A DNA stretch of 64,000 nt from assembly GCA_021234155.1 (NCBI GenBank), contig JAJEKV010000073.1, positions 3,384,001-3,448,000 of the forward strand, written 5' to 3'. Positions within the stretch are counted from its first letter, which is position 1. Every line of letters begins with the position of its first letter. Under the pieces are notes generated by a model that saw only the letters and a program-made list of their open reading frames with translations, was not told the origin of the DNA and did not search any database. This stretch comes from Isoetes taiwanensis. Lineage: Eukaryota > Streptophyta > Lycopodiopsida > Isoetales > Isoetaceae. The position numbers and the translations under genes were made by a program. Positions 9,477 through 21,700 of this stretch are shown in pieces.

Positions 9477-12230
9477 CATATTATAGCTTCCTCACATGCA
9501 GCATAAGTGCATCAACATGTAGCCCGTTAGCCCCATATTTCAAGGGTTTAAGTCTCTTCCAAAACTTTTTTTGGTCAACCAAAAGTTCTTCCACCATCTT
9601 TTTATGTTTCTTGTATAAGTATGCCCTCTTTTTGTTTTTGATCAGCCTATTGTACACTTTTCTTTCATGGTCTTTATCTACCCCTTGTGTTGCTTTAAAT
9701 CTTATCTTCTGTTGCTTACACTCTACGTCAAACTATCCATTATTAGTCAATCCCAGATGTTAACGATAAGATACAAAACGGCTATCCGCTGATTGAAGTA
9801 GAATCTTGGTCAATGCTTCACTTATTTCTTGTAGTGAATTAGACCATACAAAAGAGGTAGCTTTCTGCTCACACATCTCCCTATATTTATCTGCTTTGTC
9901 ATATTTCAGATATAATGCTTTTATTTAGGGCATCATGCTATATATATTGTTACTGCACATTGATTTTGATGAATGGTCTGAATTTTCATTTTCATTGCCA
10001 ATTGACAAACTAACAATATGTTCAATAAAAGAGAGTTTAACAATAATGTAAGCTACTACGCTTGCATTTTTACAAGTACAAACCACTATACAAATGCAGG
10101 ACATGGCATCCTTGTGGAGTTGGCTACTTCACGCTATCATCTAATACCCTGTACATCCAGTCATCTCTAGCTTACAACTATCCAGCATCTCCAACCACTT
10201 TGTCTTTCCATTCGGGCTAACCAGTGCTGCCTATTGATTTCCAGTACGACCATTAAAGTCTCCTAACAGTAGAACTTCCCCTGTCAGACTCAATGCTAAA
10301 ATATCCTGCTCCAATTGAAAAAATGGATCATCTTAATCCAAATCCCCTTTATTATATACAAGGAATTTATCACGGTAGCCTTGGCCGTCGTGAACATTTC
10401 TCTACTGGCTCACTTACTAACTAGAATTCCATTTGAATCTTGTAAGGGACAAGACGAAACCGATAAAGATATTCAAAGATATTCATATATGATTCCTCAG
10501 GGTTCTCCAAGATTCTATGAAGATTCCCTCAAGTTCTCTTAAGATTCCTCTAGATTCTTTAACATTTCATGAAGATTTCATGAAGATTCCATTAAATTCT
10601 CTAAGGCTCTATGAACACCTCCTGATGCTCTTGAGCCTCTTGATTCTCCAAATTTATATAAAAGTTCCTCTAGATTCTTGAAAATTCGATGAGAATTCCC
10701 TAAGATTCTATAAGGCTTCTCTAAGATTTCTTAAAATTCCTCTAGATTCTCAAATATTCAAAAAATTCATCGACAGTTCTTGAGATTCTATAAGATTCTC
10801 CTAGATTCTCTCAACATTTCGTAAGATTCTATGAAAATTCCACGTTCCTTAAGATTCCACAAAGATTCTCCATTTCCATCACATTGGCTCCAATGGCGAC
10901 AAAATAATACAAATTACTAGTTCTTAGAAAGTTCTTGATGAGAGAAATCCAAAGACATAGGTCCAGCCTTGATCTGATGCCTCTTTTAGGAGATATGGAC
11001 GTTTGAATTCGAGACACAAGAAAGAAGCTTATGTAACAAATGCAATGCCACCTCACTCCTTTCCTCATTAATTGTAGTGCACATATTTAAAATTTTGCAC
11101 ATGTGTCTACTTACTTTGAATAAAATTATTGATAAAAATGAGCAAGCAATCTCTAAATCATTTAATCATCTAACACTTGTCTAAATTGTCAAACTTCATA
11201 GCATTTTTTTTCCATATGTCTTCATATAGATGGCGATCCTACAACCACTAGAATGATCTTTTTTTACCATTCAATAAAAAAAGGCCCTATTTTTTCTTTA
11301 AAAAGCTATGTGTCATTTTTAGGAGGAAGCATCAATTAAGAATATGCTAAAAGCATATTTTTATTCACAATTATATATGTTAGATAAGTGAGTCCCTTGA
11401 TGAAAAATAACAACTGGCCACATCTATCTTTTTATTTCTTCCAGGCAATTCAATCCAAATGTATTGTGCTGATGCTTTATCCTTTAACAACATATACTGC
11501 ATATGCAATTCCATTCTTAGTGTAACAAGCAATGCCTCCAGAACCTTTTAAATTCCATCCTTTATCATTCTAAATAGAATATAACAATGTGAAACTAGAA
11601 ATATCTGGGAGACCTTTCTCCTCGTGTTCACACGTTTCCAAGAAAAAAATTACATCAACTTCTGTCGTAGTACAAATCTTACTATGTGTTAATGTATTTA
11701 CATTCTTGCATACTAACCTGACGATTGTTATTTCCTATGCATCTTCTACCGCCACTTTTGCTTCTCCAACAAGCGCGCTTTCCTGCTTCCCTAGCCTCCT
11801 TCATTCTCAAAGTATCATCCTTCCTCTGCCGAAATTGGATTTTAGTTAAATCGTCATTAATCCAAATTGGCCTTTAAGCAGTGATCGTTTCTGCATAATT
11901 CACGTCTGATTTTACAAAAATTACCAGTGATGTAGTTTATACAATCATCAGAAGTGTATGCTTTTGCTTTAAAGTTGTTGATATGGCCGCTTTATGAAAT
12001 GGTGACTGATTTCCCTTGTATCTTTGATCGTTCCTTCTATAGCCCCAAGCACCTCCAAAATCAACATGAAAAAGCGACCGCTCCAGGTACAAAGCAAATC
12101 TTTTCTAATAGCTTCGCAAGTTTTAGATGCAAATCTATTAGATGTAAGGAGAGTTTTTAATGTGCCCACTAACAAGCCCTTCGAATTTTGCATGTAATTT
12201 CTTTGAAAAGGTTTTCCTCTTTCCATGCTT
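9477..12230 (-). mobile_element. LINE remnant (copy C), scattered pieces
   Basis: Three minus-strand islands match the LINE at 750-5320 in the expected order. About 9480-9900 corresponds to the N-terminal part of the RT ORF (Lys-rich block ending FWKRLKPL). About 10140-10330 corresponds to the endonuclease, reading EVLLLGDFNGRTGNQ. About 11590-11880 corresponds to the end of ORF1 (PIWINDDLT followed by a KEAREAGKRA-type block) and the start of the endonuclease. Between the last two lies foreign DNA including the 11-bp repeat block at 10440-10870. Stops and frame changes are numerous; it is an old relic. Confidence 0.6.
10440..10870. repeat. Degenerate ~11-bp tandem repeat block (AAGATTCTATG type)
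   Basis: About 430 bp consist of loosely repeated AGATTCTCTA / AAGATTCTATG / AAGATTCCTCT words spaced about 11 bases apart, roughly 35-40 units, strongly diverged. The spacing is close to one DNA helical turn. It sits inside LINE copy C. No protein is implied because the period is not a multiple of three. Confidence 0.7.
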
Positions 12231-14157
12231 ATAGAGTGTCACAGCAATTTCGAATTGAAAATTGTTGGAAAATCGTCCAGTATTCTCACAAAATTATAAT
12301 ATACAAGAATTTGGTGCCGGCGGGGCCGGCGCCTTGTGTTGTAATAAATGAATCTATAGAACTATTTTAACTAAATATAATTAGCTAGTGCTATAGATCT
12401 ATAATTGTATATAACTGTATAGCATTTGTGCTTCATTTTATAAAATAGGATTGTGCAACGTTTTACCATGTTCCTAAAAAATTGAATTGTATAATTACTA
12501 TACGTACATACCCTTGGAGGACCTCTCTGCAATTTAACAGACCCTTGGCAGACCGTCTGAAAACTCTGCTATGAAATTCAAAGATAATTGTTGCCAAAAT
12601 CATGATAGGCTAAGAATAGATGTAACGTATTAGGGGCAATAAGATATTTTATATGATGGAACCATTGGGAAAAGGTGAGCACCCATAGATCGGTTGCCTC
12701 ACCATCAAGTACTGGAACCCAATGGAATAGGCAGTGGGAGTTGCTCTGCGAGCATCAGCTATTGATGATTGGGTCGCCCCACTGTCGGCACTTGTTGCCA
12801 CGTGGCATTGCCACATTGGGGGGAATGATTAACAAAGGGTGGGGATTTTGAATGTAGGTTACAGAAGTTTAGGAGGAGAACACCAATTTTGGGCGGAGGA
12901 CAATTATAGAGGAGTGAAGGGTAATTCCAGTCATAACAGTGGAGATTCAAGCGTCCCAATTTGAGGTGCGGATCGAGTCTAGCTATTGTAAGCCTTATGT
13001 TCTGTGCCGATAGAAGGGTTTGTTTAGGTAAGAGTTGTGTAAATAGGCATTGAAGATATTCCGTTAAAGAGTAATTTAGCTTTCAATGGTTTAAATACCA
13101 CGAAGTAAAAGTGTGAGCACCCGATAAGCGGGTGGGCCTACTGGAATGTGATGGGTGTTGTGGATTTGGGAGACCGGCTTTAGTGGCACCTCGTCACTAC
13201 CATGCAGGCAGGTGAAATCTGACACAGGAAGCCAGACAACAAATTCTATTATAGAGATCTAGCTCTAGTAACATTGAGAGAAGTTGAATTTTGTGAAGTT
13301 GAATTTTGTTGATTGGAGCACGATAGCTAGGGAGCACTATTGCTGGATCACATATTTCATGCTCAATGGGGCATTGAACCCTCTATCTGCGCCTCGGAAA
13401 TTTGCCAAGGCTTTTGGAGCTGTGAAGATACGCATGTTTGCCGAGGTCCCTGGAGATGTGAACAATCAGCTTGTTTTGGGAGCAAATCATGCCCATAGGC
13501 ATCTTCAATCCTGTTCCTTATAACTTGTCTCTATTATCCATTCAAAATGAGCCGGAAGCAGTTTAAGGACAACAAGATTTGGGACAACAAAATTTGGCAT
13601 TTTTCTCCAGAAGAATCATATTGAATGCAAAATTAATGGCTGGGTGCTTTCTAGTAACCATTTTTACTTCTGTTCCCTCATAAAATTTAATCTTTGCACC
13701 AGGCTTGGTATGGCAGCTACCGACTTGCACTATGGCATCTTAATAAGCTTAGGGAAAACTTTGGGTCCTCATGCCTCAGCCATCTAGTTCAGGGAAGTGA
13801 GACTCCAAGGATTTCAACTAGTCCGGCATCAATTGCAGGCTTTAATCGGCACCACCCATAGAATTATTTTTTTATCCTGTTTACACAGCAATTTGGCAAA
13901 CACCGTGCCATCTTGGAGCAATACGCTTCAAGCTACGCTGGGGTTTTGCTCACAGAAGAAGCTGGTGAGCCTTCAAAAGCTGGTGAGCCTTAAACTCTAA
14001 ATCGAAGCCTGAAATTAAAGCAAGCAAAAGACTTACCTTATTTAAGCATGGAGCTCGTTGCCGGAAACAAACGGGTCTTTAGTCGGAAACAAAAAAGGGC
14101 ATGCCTAATTCTAATTTTGGCACAATTTTTGCCGGAAAGATAGATATTTATAATTCC
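12231..14157. other. No gene recognised
   Basis: A few short open frames exist (for example 13284-13523 on the plus strand and 12759-12959 on the minus strand), but none shows a family motif. A short 18-bp direct duplication lies at about 13960-13995. I see nothing else supportable. Confidence 0.4.
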
Positions 14158-14271
14158 AAAAAGCAGCTAGTAATCTTATATATAGGAAGATATGTGATTG
14201 GATAATATTTGGTGAAAAAGCAGCTAGTAATCTTATATATAGGAAGATATGTGATTGGATAATATTTGGTG
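14158..14271. repeat. 57-bp perfect tandem duplication
   Basis: 14158-14214 and 14215-14271 are identical by eye. The perfect match implies a recent duplication or an assembly artefact. Confidence 0.9.
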
Positions 14272-14369
14272 ACGGCAAAAGAGAAAAATTTAGGCCCTTT
14301 TTCCACAGTAGTCTTATCTCTAAAAGTCACATATTTTATCCAATGATGTTTGGCCACCTATTGTCTTAA

Positions 14370-14515
14370 AAGTAAATCGTTTTTCCACTATAAAAATAAG
14401 ACATGTCTTATTTAGGTTCGGAATAGGTTTGGATACCAAATGGAGTCTTATTTTATTCCGGGGGATTTCCCCCGCCGTAAAATAAGACACCTAGTCTTAT
14501 CCTAATATTAATATA
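14370..14515. repeat. Cluster of AATAAGAC/GTCTTATT palindromes
   Basis: AATAAGACATGTCTTATT is a perfect palindrome. About 60 bp later GTCTTATTTTA and TAAAATAAGAC flank a CGGGGGATTTCCCCCG hairpin. The same AATAAGACGTGTCTTATT palindrome, with a nearby TTTTCCACTA, recurs at about 57,607-57,660, so this is probably a dispersed non-coding element family. Confidence 0.55.
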
Positions 14516-14868
14516 GTTATATCGCATGCGGGGGGTTTGTTATGCCCCCTCATGCACAACCCAATGTGCATGCATACCCCATGGACCCCCTTGAATCCCC
14601 GTCGTCTGGTTAAGAGCCAATGGTCCAGATGATGACAGGTCATGGGGGATTTATGTATGCATCATGTGTTGCAGGTGTATGGGGGCATAGGCCATAGTTG
14701 CGAACCGTTGGATGAAAACATTGAAGTAAATCTTGGCGGTTGGTTCTGAGCAGGGGATGTATGGGGTGTTTGAGCAGGGGACCCAAAGAGGGGTTTTGAT
14801 ATTGGCCGTTGAGATTGGATGTCAATTTGGGGCTTTTCATCTCGATCGTTGAAGATGAAGTTCGAGGT

Positions 14869-15396
14869 TAGGGGACAAGGAACGAGGAGTGAAACTTTCG
14901 TGGTACTTGCTGTGCATTGTTCCTCCTCAGTATTCTGAGCACTCTGTGTTCCTAGATTGTGATCTCCAGGTTTTCGTTATGGTGGTCGGAGCAGACAGTG
15001 TTAAATGTGGCTGTGCACGTGGGTGGAAGGGGAATGAGGTAAGCAAGGCTGTGGCTTCTTAAATGGGTGTGTGTTTTAGTGTTCCAGGGTTTTGTTGGGC
15101 TCTTTTGTGATAACTCTGTTGTGGTGATTGAAGGTCTTTGCATTTTGGCGATTGAAGGTTTGTGACTTGAATTGAAGTTTGTTGGAGTTCAGGATGAAAT
15201 TAGCAGTAGCATGGCATAGAAATATAGACTAGTGGGGTAGATGACATTGTAGGAAGCTTGAAAGTTAGTTAAATTTGTGAATGCTAAAGAGTAAGAAAGC
15301 TGTTGGTAAGATTGCATTGAAATTGTGGACATGCAGCTGATGATCAACAAAATTCAATTAAGGAGTATTGAGATGATCTACTTACTAGATTCGAAG
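14869..15396. repeat. Long direct repeat, copy 1 (~525 bp)
   Basis: This segment matches 15651-16174 with only scattered substitutions and short indels. It is G-rich, non-coding, and lies upstream of the Helitron helicase. Subsegments are repeated further: the block starting near 15387 recurs at 16539, the block at 15481-15569 recurs at 17236-17330, and the block at 15552-15618 recurs at 16673-16738. Confidence 0.9.
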
Positions 15397-15650
15397 GATT
15401 ATATGAGAGTTTATGCAGATTACAAAGGAGTAATGATCTTCAAGCAGGATGTAATGATCTTCAAGGTGGAGATGGTTCAATGATTTTTTAAGTTCAAAGA
15501 TGAAAGCAACGGACTAAGAAGCCGTGTAATTGACTAGCGGATTTATAATTGGGCAAAGATGTGAGATGGGAATCGAGAAAGCTACAAATCCTTGCACTTA
15601 GGTATCGAGCCCGACCCAGAGTCCTGCAGGTAGTCAGCTCGGCTTTCTCG

Positions 15651-16174
15651 TAGGGGACAAGGAACGAGGAGTGAAAGTTTCGTGGTATTTGCTGTGCATT
15701 GTTCCTCCTCAGTATTCTGAGCACTCTGTGTTCCTAGATTGTGATCTCCAGGTTTTAGTTATGGTGGTCGGAGCAGACAGTGTTAAATGTGGCTGTGCAT
15801 GTGGGTGGAAGGGGAATGAGGTAAGCAAGGTTGTCGCTTCTTAAATGGGTGTGTGTTTTAGTGTTCCATGGTTTTGTTGGGCTCTTTTGTGATAACTCTG
15901 TTGTGGTGATTGAAGGTCTTCGCATTTTGGCGATTGAAGGTTTGTGACTTGAATTGAAGTTTGTTGGAGTTCAGGATGAATTTAGCAGTAGCATGGGATA
16001 GAAATATAGACTAGTGGGGTAGATGACATTGTAGGATGCTTGAAAGTTAGTTAAATTTGTGAATGCTAAAGAAAAAGAAAGGTGTTGGTAAGATTGCATT
16101 GAAATTGTGGACATGCAGATGATCAACAAAATTCAATTAAGGAGTATTGAGATGATCTACTTACTAGATTCGAA
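15651..16174. repeat. Long direct repeat, copy 2 (~524 bp)
   Basis: Second copy of 14869-15396, about 780 bp downstream of the first. Shared start TAGGGGACAAGG. Together with the shorter repeats to 17.3 kb it makes the whole 14.9-17.3 kb block a mosaic of duplicated non-coding pieces. Confidence 0.9.
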
Positions 16175-16693
16175 AGGAGTAATGATCTTCAAGCATATGC
16201 TATCTTCTAATTCGAGTGCATAGTGTTTCCTGGGAAGAATTAGTGTAGGCAGATGTGTTGGATATATGGGTGGCATATACTATGATGCCAAAAAAATATG
16301 TTGGTGCTGTTGTATCACATTTTGATAAGAAAGGGGAAAAAAAAGAGGGGAATTGTGCAGAAGTGAATCTGTTGTGTTTGTAAGTAGTTCCTTACGGAGT
16401 CTGATTGAGTAATCGTGAAACTTCCCATATTGGTTATGGATTTCTTTCATATGGTTGTCAAGTTGTCCTGTTTAATATTCTCGTATATTTGGAAGTAGTG
16501 AAAGTTTGAAACTTAATTATAGAATTGATCTAGTTACCAGATTCGAAGGATTATATGAGAGTTTATGCAGATTACAAAGGAGTAATGATGTTCAAGTTCT
16601 CCTGTTAAATTGTGAGGGCTTAAAATTAAGGGGATTATTTATATATTGAGCAGTTTGTTTGATGTTGGTGTCGGCAAAGATGTGAGATGGGAA

Positions 16694-16913
16694 TCGAGAA
16701 AGCTACAAATCCTTGCACTTAGGTATCGAGCCGACCCAGAGCGGCTTTCTCGACGGGCGAGTCAAGAATGCCTCAGCTTGCCAACAATCAAGAAAGTACA
16801 GGCCTTCTTCTCGACTTGCGAGTCGAGAATTTCTCGACTCGCAAGGCGAGAATAGGGAGTGTACATTTTGGATTGTTGGCTGGTTGAGGGATTCTCGATT
16901 CGCGAGTCAAGAA
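16694..16913. repeat. Cluster of TCGAGA-core palindromes and stem-loops
   Basis: TCGAGAAAGC (16694-16703) and GCTTTCTCGA (16744-16753) form a perfect 10-bp inverted repeat around a 40-bp loop. Four ~22-bp near-palindromes follow at about 16748-16769, 16808-16829, 16831-16852 and 16892-16913, all of the form TTCTCGA..CGAG..GAGAA or with AAGAA. The second and third are almost reverse complements of each other, so they can also pair with one another. Confidence 0.75.
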
Positions 16914-17950
16914 TGCACAAAGGCTGCAGCACAAAGAATGCAGAAAGGCGATGTCGGCTCTACTGCATTCTTCAGGTGCCTGCTGATAGTCTGAGAGACT
17001 CTCCTTCGACATATCTTGGTCGAAGATTGTGAAGGGAAGTGGCCCTGACTGTCTGCAGGCCTCTGGGTCGGGCTTGCAGTTGGTAAGTTAGATATACTTT
17101 GTTGATGAGCTTAGAAGATTGAGGCGAAATGAGTATAGGTGCAGATGGTATGCAAATTTGGCTTACAATACCTTTCAGTCTTCACGATTGCTGACACCAC
17201 GGTTGAGTTTAAGAGTGGCGAGAATAGATATTTCTGCTTGATTTTTTAAGTTCAAAGATGAAAGCAACGGACTAAGAAGCCGTGTAATTGACTAGCGGAT
17301 TTATAATTGGGCAAAGATGTGAGATGGGATTAAGATCCGAAAGTGTATGAGTGATGAATATACACTCCATTTCTGTTTGGAGACTTTGCTTTGCAAAAAC
17401 ATGGCCTTTCTATCATTGTAAAGGAGCAAATTTCAATGCCTGGTCATAGTTTTGTAGCTACTTGATGAGATCATATAGATTTTGGCATAAAACCTAACAG
17501 TTCGTATGTGCAATGGTTCTTGAAGTACATAAAATTATGCACTTCTTGAAATTTACTTAAATTTGTGACGCCTTAAATTTACGGGGACTATTTATATATG
17601 TTGAGTAGTTTGTTTGCTGTTGATGTTACTTTGTATGTGCAGGGGACGACTTAGAGGGTTTCGTGAGTGGATTTGGGAGCGTGCCATGCATGGGAGGGTG
17701 TCTGGGTGGCTGTCATCTACGTTGTCTGGTAAGGTTATGGTATTTTTGGATTGTGATAAGTAAGGTTGTGTTGGTGAGTCTGCTGGTGTATTAAGTATTC
17801 TAGGATTTGGGTAGCAGGTAGTAGGTTGAATATTTTTGTGTGTATGCGTGTTCCAAAGGACTGGAGTGTGAGGTTGCAATGCCAAGGCCATGGATGATAT
17901 CAGGCTCGTGGTTGCTTGCGATTCTGTGGGTTCATTGGATGTTGATTGAT

Positions 17951-18394
17951 GAGTTCAAGCATCGAGACTTCCCAATCTTTCTTTCCCCTCCTCTTTGGGC
18001 AATGTAGCTTAGTTTACATGCTAAGTTCCATTGTCGAAAGAGGGGTGAAAGCAAGGTTTGGGAAGTCTCGATGCTTGCACTCAGGTCGATTTGGGAATTC
18101 GCGATGAGTTCAAGCATCGAGACTTCCCAGTCCTTCTTTCCCCTCCTCTTTGGGCAATGTAGCTTAGTTTACATACTAAGTTCCATTGTCCAAAGAGGGG
18201 TGAAAGCAAGGTTTGGGAAGTCTCAATGCTTGCACTCAGGTCGATTTGGGAATTCATGATGAGTTCAAGCATTGAGACTTCCCAGTCTTTCTTTCCCCGC
18301 CTCTTTGGGCAATGTAGCTTAGTTTGCATGCTAAGTTCCATTGTCCAAAGAGGCGTGAAAGCAAAGATTGGGACGTCTCAATGCTTGCACTCAG
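17951..18394. repeat. Three tandem 155-bp units, each a long hairpin
   Basis: Units start at 17951, 18106 and 18261, exactly 155 bp apart; the third is cut short. Each unit holds a ~49-nt arm, a ~34-nt middle that itself pairs (CTTAG with CTAAG), and a second ~49-nt arm. In unit 1 the outer 20 bp (CAAGCATCGAGACTTCCCAA) pair perfectly and about 40 of 49 arm positions match. Between unit 1 and unit 3 two arm positions changed on both sides so that pairing is kept or improved. Hairpin length, tandem copies and imperfect inner stem resemble a plant small-RNA precursor cluster, but a foldback-repeat origin is equally possible. No protein is encoded. Confidence 0.85.
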
Positions 18395-18761
18395 TGGCTG
18401 GCTTAGTCTCTTTTGTTTGTCCTGTTTGTTGTATCTAAAGTGCCCACTAGGATGAGATCGCACTAGGCTTGATATTGTCAACCCACCAGGCTTGATTGTT
18501 TGCGGCAAACAATATAGACTTCTCGAACCCATTAGGTATGTAGAGCACGTGTGACCCAAAGGAATGGAGTACAGAGTATACAATCCTGATGGCATTCAAA
18601 TGCTGATTTGGCGTACCGGAGATACGCCTCACCTATCCAGTGGTTGGGGGGATGTGGATCATGTACTTTTCGAACCTTCTGATGGATCAGATCCGTCCCA
18701 GCTGGTCCATGGCTGTTTGGCCCCTTGGCATGCATAGATTACTTCTCATCAGCAAGATTCT

Positions 18762-21700
18762 GTGGCATGCAAAGAGGTAAGGAGCAACGGAAGTCGAGAC
18801 GGGACTGTGCAGTTAGGGATGCCATCCTCAGTTGCTTTGATGGGTAGGACATACCATAAAATACATCCTACGTCAAAACCTGGCCAGTCATTGCATTGGT
18901 ATATTCATGACAATAGTGAGAGAGAGCGGGTTGCGGAAAGGAAGTTATTGCCCGTTGCATGGGTGATGCGAATAGCGGCGACTCTAGAGGCTGTTAATCC
19001 TTACTGTCATATGATAAGGCGAGTGAAGCAAATGCGGTTGGAGTCCGTGTTCTTGACATTGAATGGGCCAGTTGCGAGTCATGAAGTTGCTGCCATAGTG
19101 CATGCAAATAACTCAGTCACAATTAATCCAAGAATAGCGGTTTTTTGGCTTCACCAAGATCAACGACCAGTTTTTATGAATATACTGGATCGGCAGTATG
19201 AACCCTTGCAATACCCGCTTATATTTCTAGCTGGGACGGCGGGATGGTTCCCTGATAATGACCAGCAGATGTCGCAGGTGGATTGGTATAGGTCACGTTT
19301 GCTTCGTGAGGTGCGGTTTCTTCAGTTAGGGCGTCTGACCTGTGAATACCTTCTGGATATGTATTCTAGGGTCGAAGAAAGAAGGCTGAATTTCTTGGCA
19401 ACTAATGGATATGAGAGGTCGAGGTCTATGGTTGACGATTCAAATGTTGAGGAGGATGATGATTTTATTGAGAATGACTACATTTATTACAATGACTACG
19501 AATCCGGATTGGCCAGAGATCAAGGCAGTGTTGCGCGTTGGGCAAACTGCTGCAGATGTGCCAATTATTGTTGTCAGGTCATTCCATGCCCGTTTCCAAT
19601 CTTTGAAGAATTTCTTGCGTTCTTACGTTGGTCCGCTTGCGTATATGATCCATGTTATAGAATTCCAGAAATGTGGGCTGCCTCATGGCCAAATTGTACT
19701 TAAAACAGAACATGAGATTCCATTTGAGGTCATTGACTTGCTAATATCCGCTGAGATTCCAGAAAATGATGAGGTGCTTGCTGAAATGGTACGAAAATAT
19801 ATGGTGCACAATCACTCTGAACGATGCTCTAAGGATGGGGCATGCTGTTGGTATTATCTTCGAGAGTTGACTACAAGAACAGATTTGGATTCGAAGGGTT
19901 ATGTGCAGTATCGAAGAAGGAAAGTTGAAGATAGATATGTTCTGTCATACTCACCTTTCCTGTTAAAGCACTTTGATTGTCATATCAATGTTGATGTTGC
20001 TTCGACTGTTCATATCTTCATGTATCTATACAGCTATATTTATAAAGGTTTTGACAAGGTGGAGTATCGAATTGATCGTGAACGACAATTTGATGATGAG
20101 ATACATGATTACCAAAGTGCAAGGTATCTATCGTCAAGTGAGGCAGGATGGCGAATACTAAAGTTTGATGTCACAGAAAAGTATCCTGGTGTTAAGTGTC
20201 TTTCACTTCATCGTCAAGAAAGAACGAGTAGATCATATAGGAGGCCCAACAGCGCTTCGTTGCTTGATCGTTATTTCTTGAGGCCTCCTGCCATAGAATT
20301 CTCAGAGCTAACCTATCTTCAGTACTATGAACAGTACAACTTTGTATCTTGTAGAGATAGAACGTATACTGATGGTGATCACCTTGAACTAGCTAGGCCA
20401 CAGCTTCCTAGGAACATAGCTCGGAAGAGAAGTAAGCAAACCCTTATTTGTAGAATAAGGTTGGTGATGCCACGTGAGGGGGAGCTATTCTATTTTGCGG
20501 CAGCTTGTTGCTGATACCCAAATGAGGTGTTGGGAAGACTTAAAGAAGTATAATGGGACTACCTATGATACCTATCAAGAAGTGGTAGCTGTTATGGGTT
20601 TATTGCATGATAGATCGTGAGCTTGCCAGACAATGCAAGAGGCAGTGTTGGTGTTGCAAACGCCGTGGCAGTTGCATTTCCTTTTTTCATTGCTTATCCT
20701 TGATGGTGCTCCGGCAAGTGAGTTGTGGTCGAATTTTCATGATGAGCTGATAAAGGACTTCCGTGATATTTCGAGAGGCAAGCACTTTGCTTTCGCAGAG
20801 CGCAACAGCTTCTTTTGTGCATTGAAAATGTGCTTGTGCAACATGGCTCTAGTGTTGCCGGCTTTGGGCTGCCTCAAGGAAATCTATATTCGGTGCATGG
20901 GCCAGGGATAAAAAGACCTGTGTTTATTGATGGGAAAGCTGGTACAGGTAAGATTTTCCTACTCAATGCTATATGTTTGTTAATCGAGGGTCCGGTTGAT
21001 TGTTTTGCCCCTCAGGCAACAACCGCATTGGCTGGCTGTTATACCGGGAGGGAAAACTGCGCGACTCATTGTTTCAAATTCTCATGAATCGAGAATAGTG
21101 TTGTTGTGCACTCGACTATTGAGGCCACCGCCCGAGAAAGCGAAGCTGGTTGATTGAATGCCATTTAATCATTTGGGATGAATTTGCGATGGCAAATAGA
21201 GTGCGATTGAATCGCAAGTGTGATTTCTACGTGAATTGTGTAGAAATGATGTTCCATTTGGAGGAAAATGTTTTGTGGCTGCAAAGCGACTTTTAGGCGA
21301 TAGCGCCCATAGTAGCAGGTGCAGGGAGAAGTGCAACAGTAGCTGCTTCTATTAAATCATCTGAGATTTGGAGAGCATTTATTATTCACAAGTTAGATGT
21401 ATCGGTTAGAAATGCTGCGGACCCAGAGTTAATAACATTAGTGTCGTCCATAGGTGAGAATTGGCAATCAGATGTGACATTTGATTTGTTTTCGACAACA
21501 ACATCTATGGAAGAGGCATGGGAATTCTTATACCCGGCAGATATTGTTTGTAGACCAACTTTGTGTGAAAGAAGAGCATTTTTATCTCCATTAAGTGTGC
21601 ATGTGGATGAGTTTAACAGGTCTATTCTTGATCGTATGCCAGGTCTGGAAAAGAGATATTATTCTCAGGCTTCCATAAGTGAAAGTGACTGTGTAATTCG

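Noticed and set aside
17951-18394. CRISPR array or ordinary satellite
   Set aside because: Only three units, each internally folded, no spacer-repeat pattern, and the DNA is eukaryotic.
18081-18595. Minus-strand open frames at 18.1-18.6 kb rich in SIETSQ-type repeats
   Set aside because: They translate the hairpin units, whose 155-bp period is not a multiple of three, so the peptide repetition is incidental.
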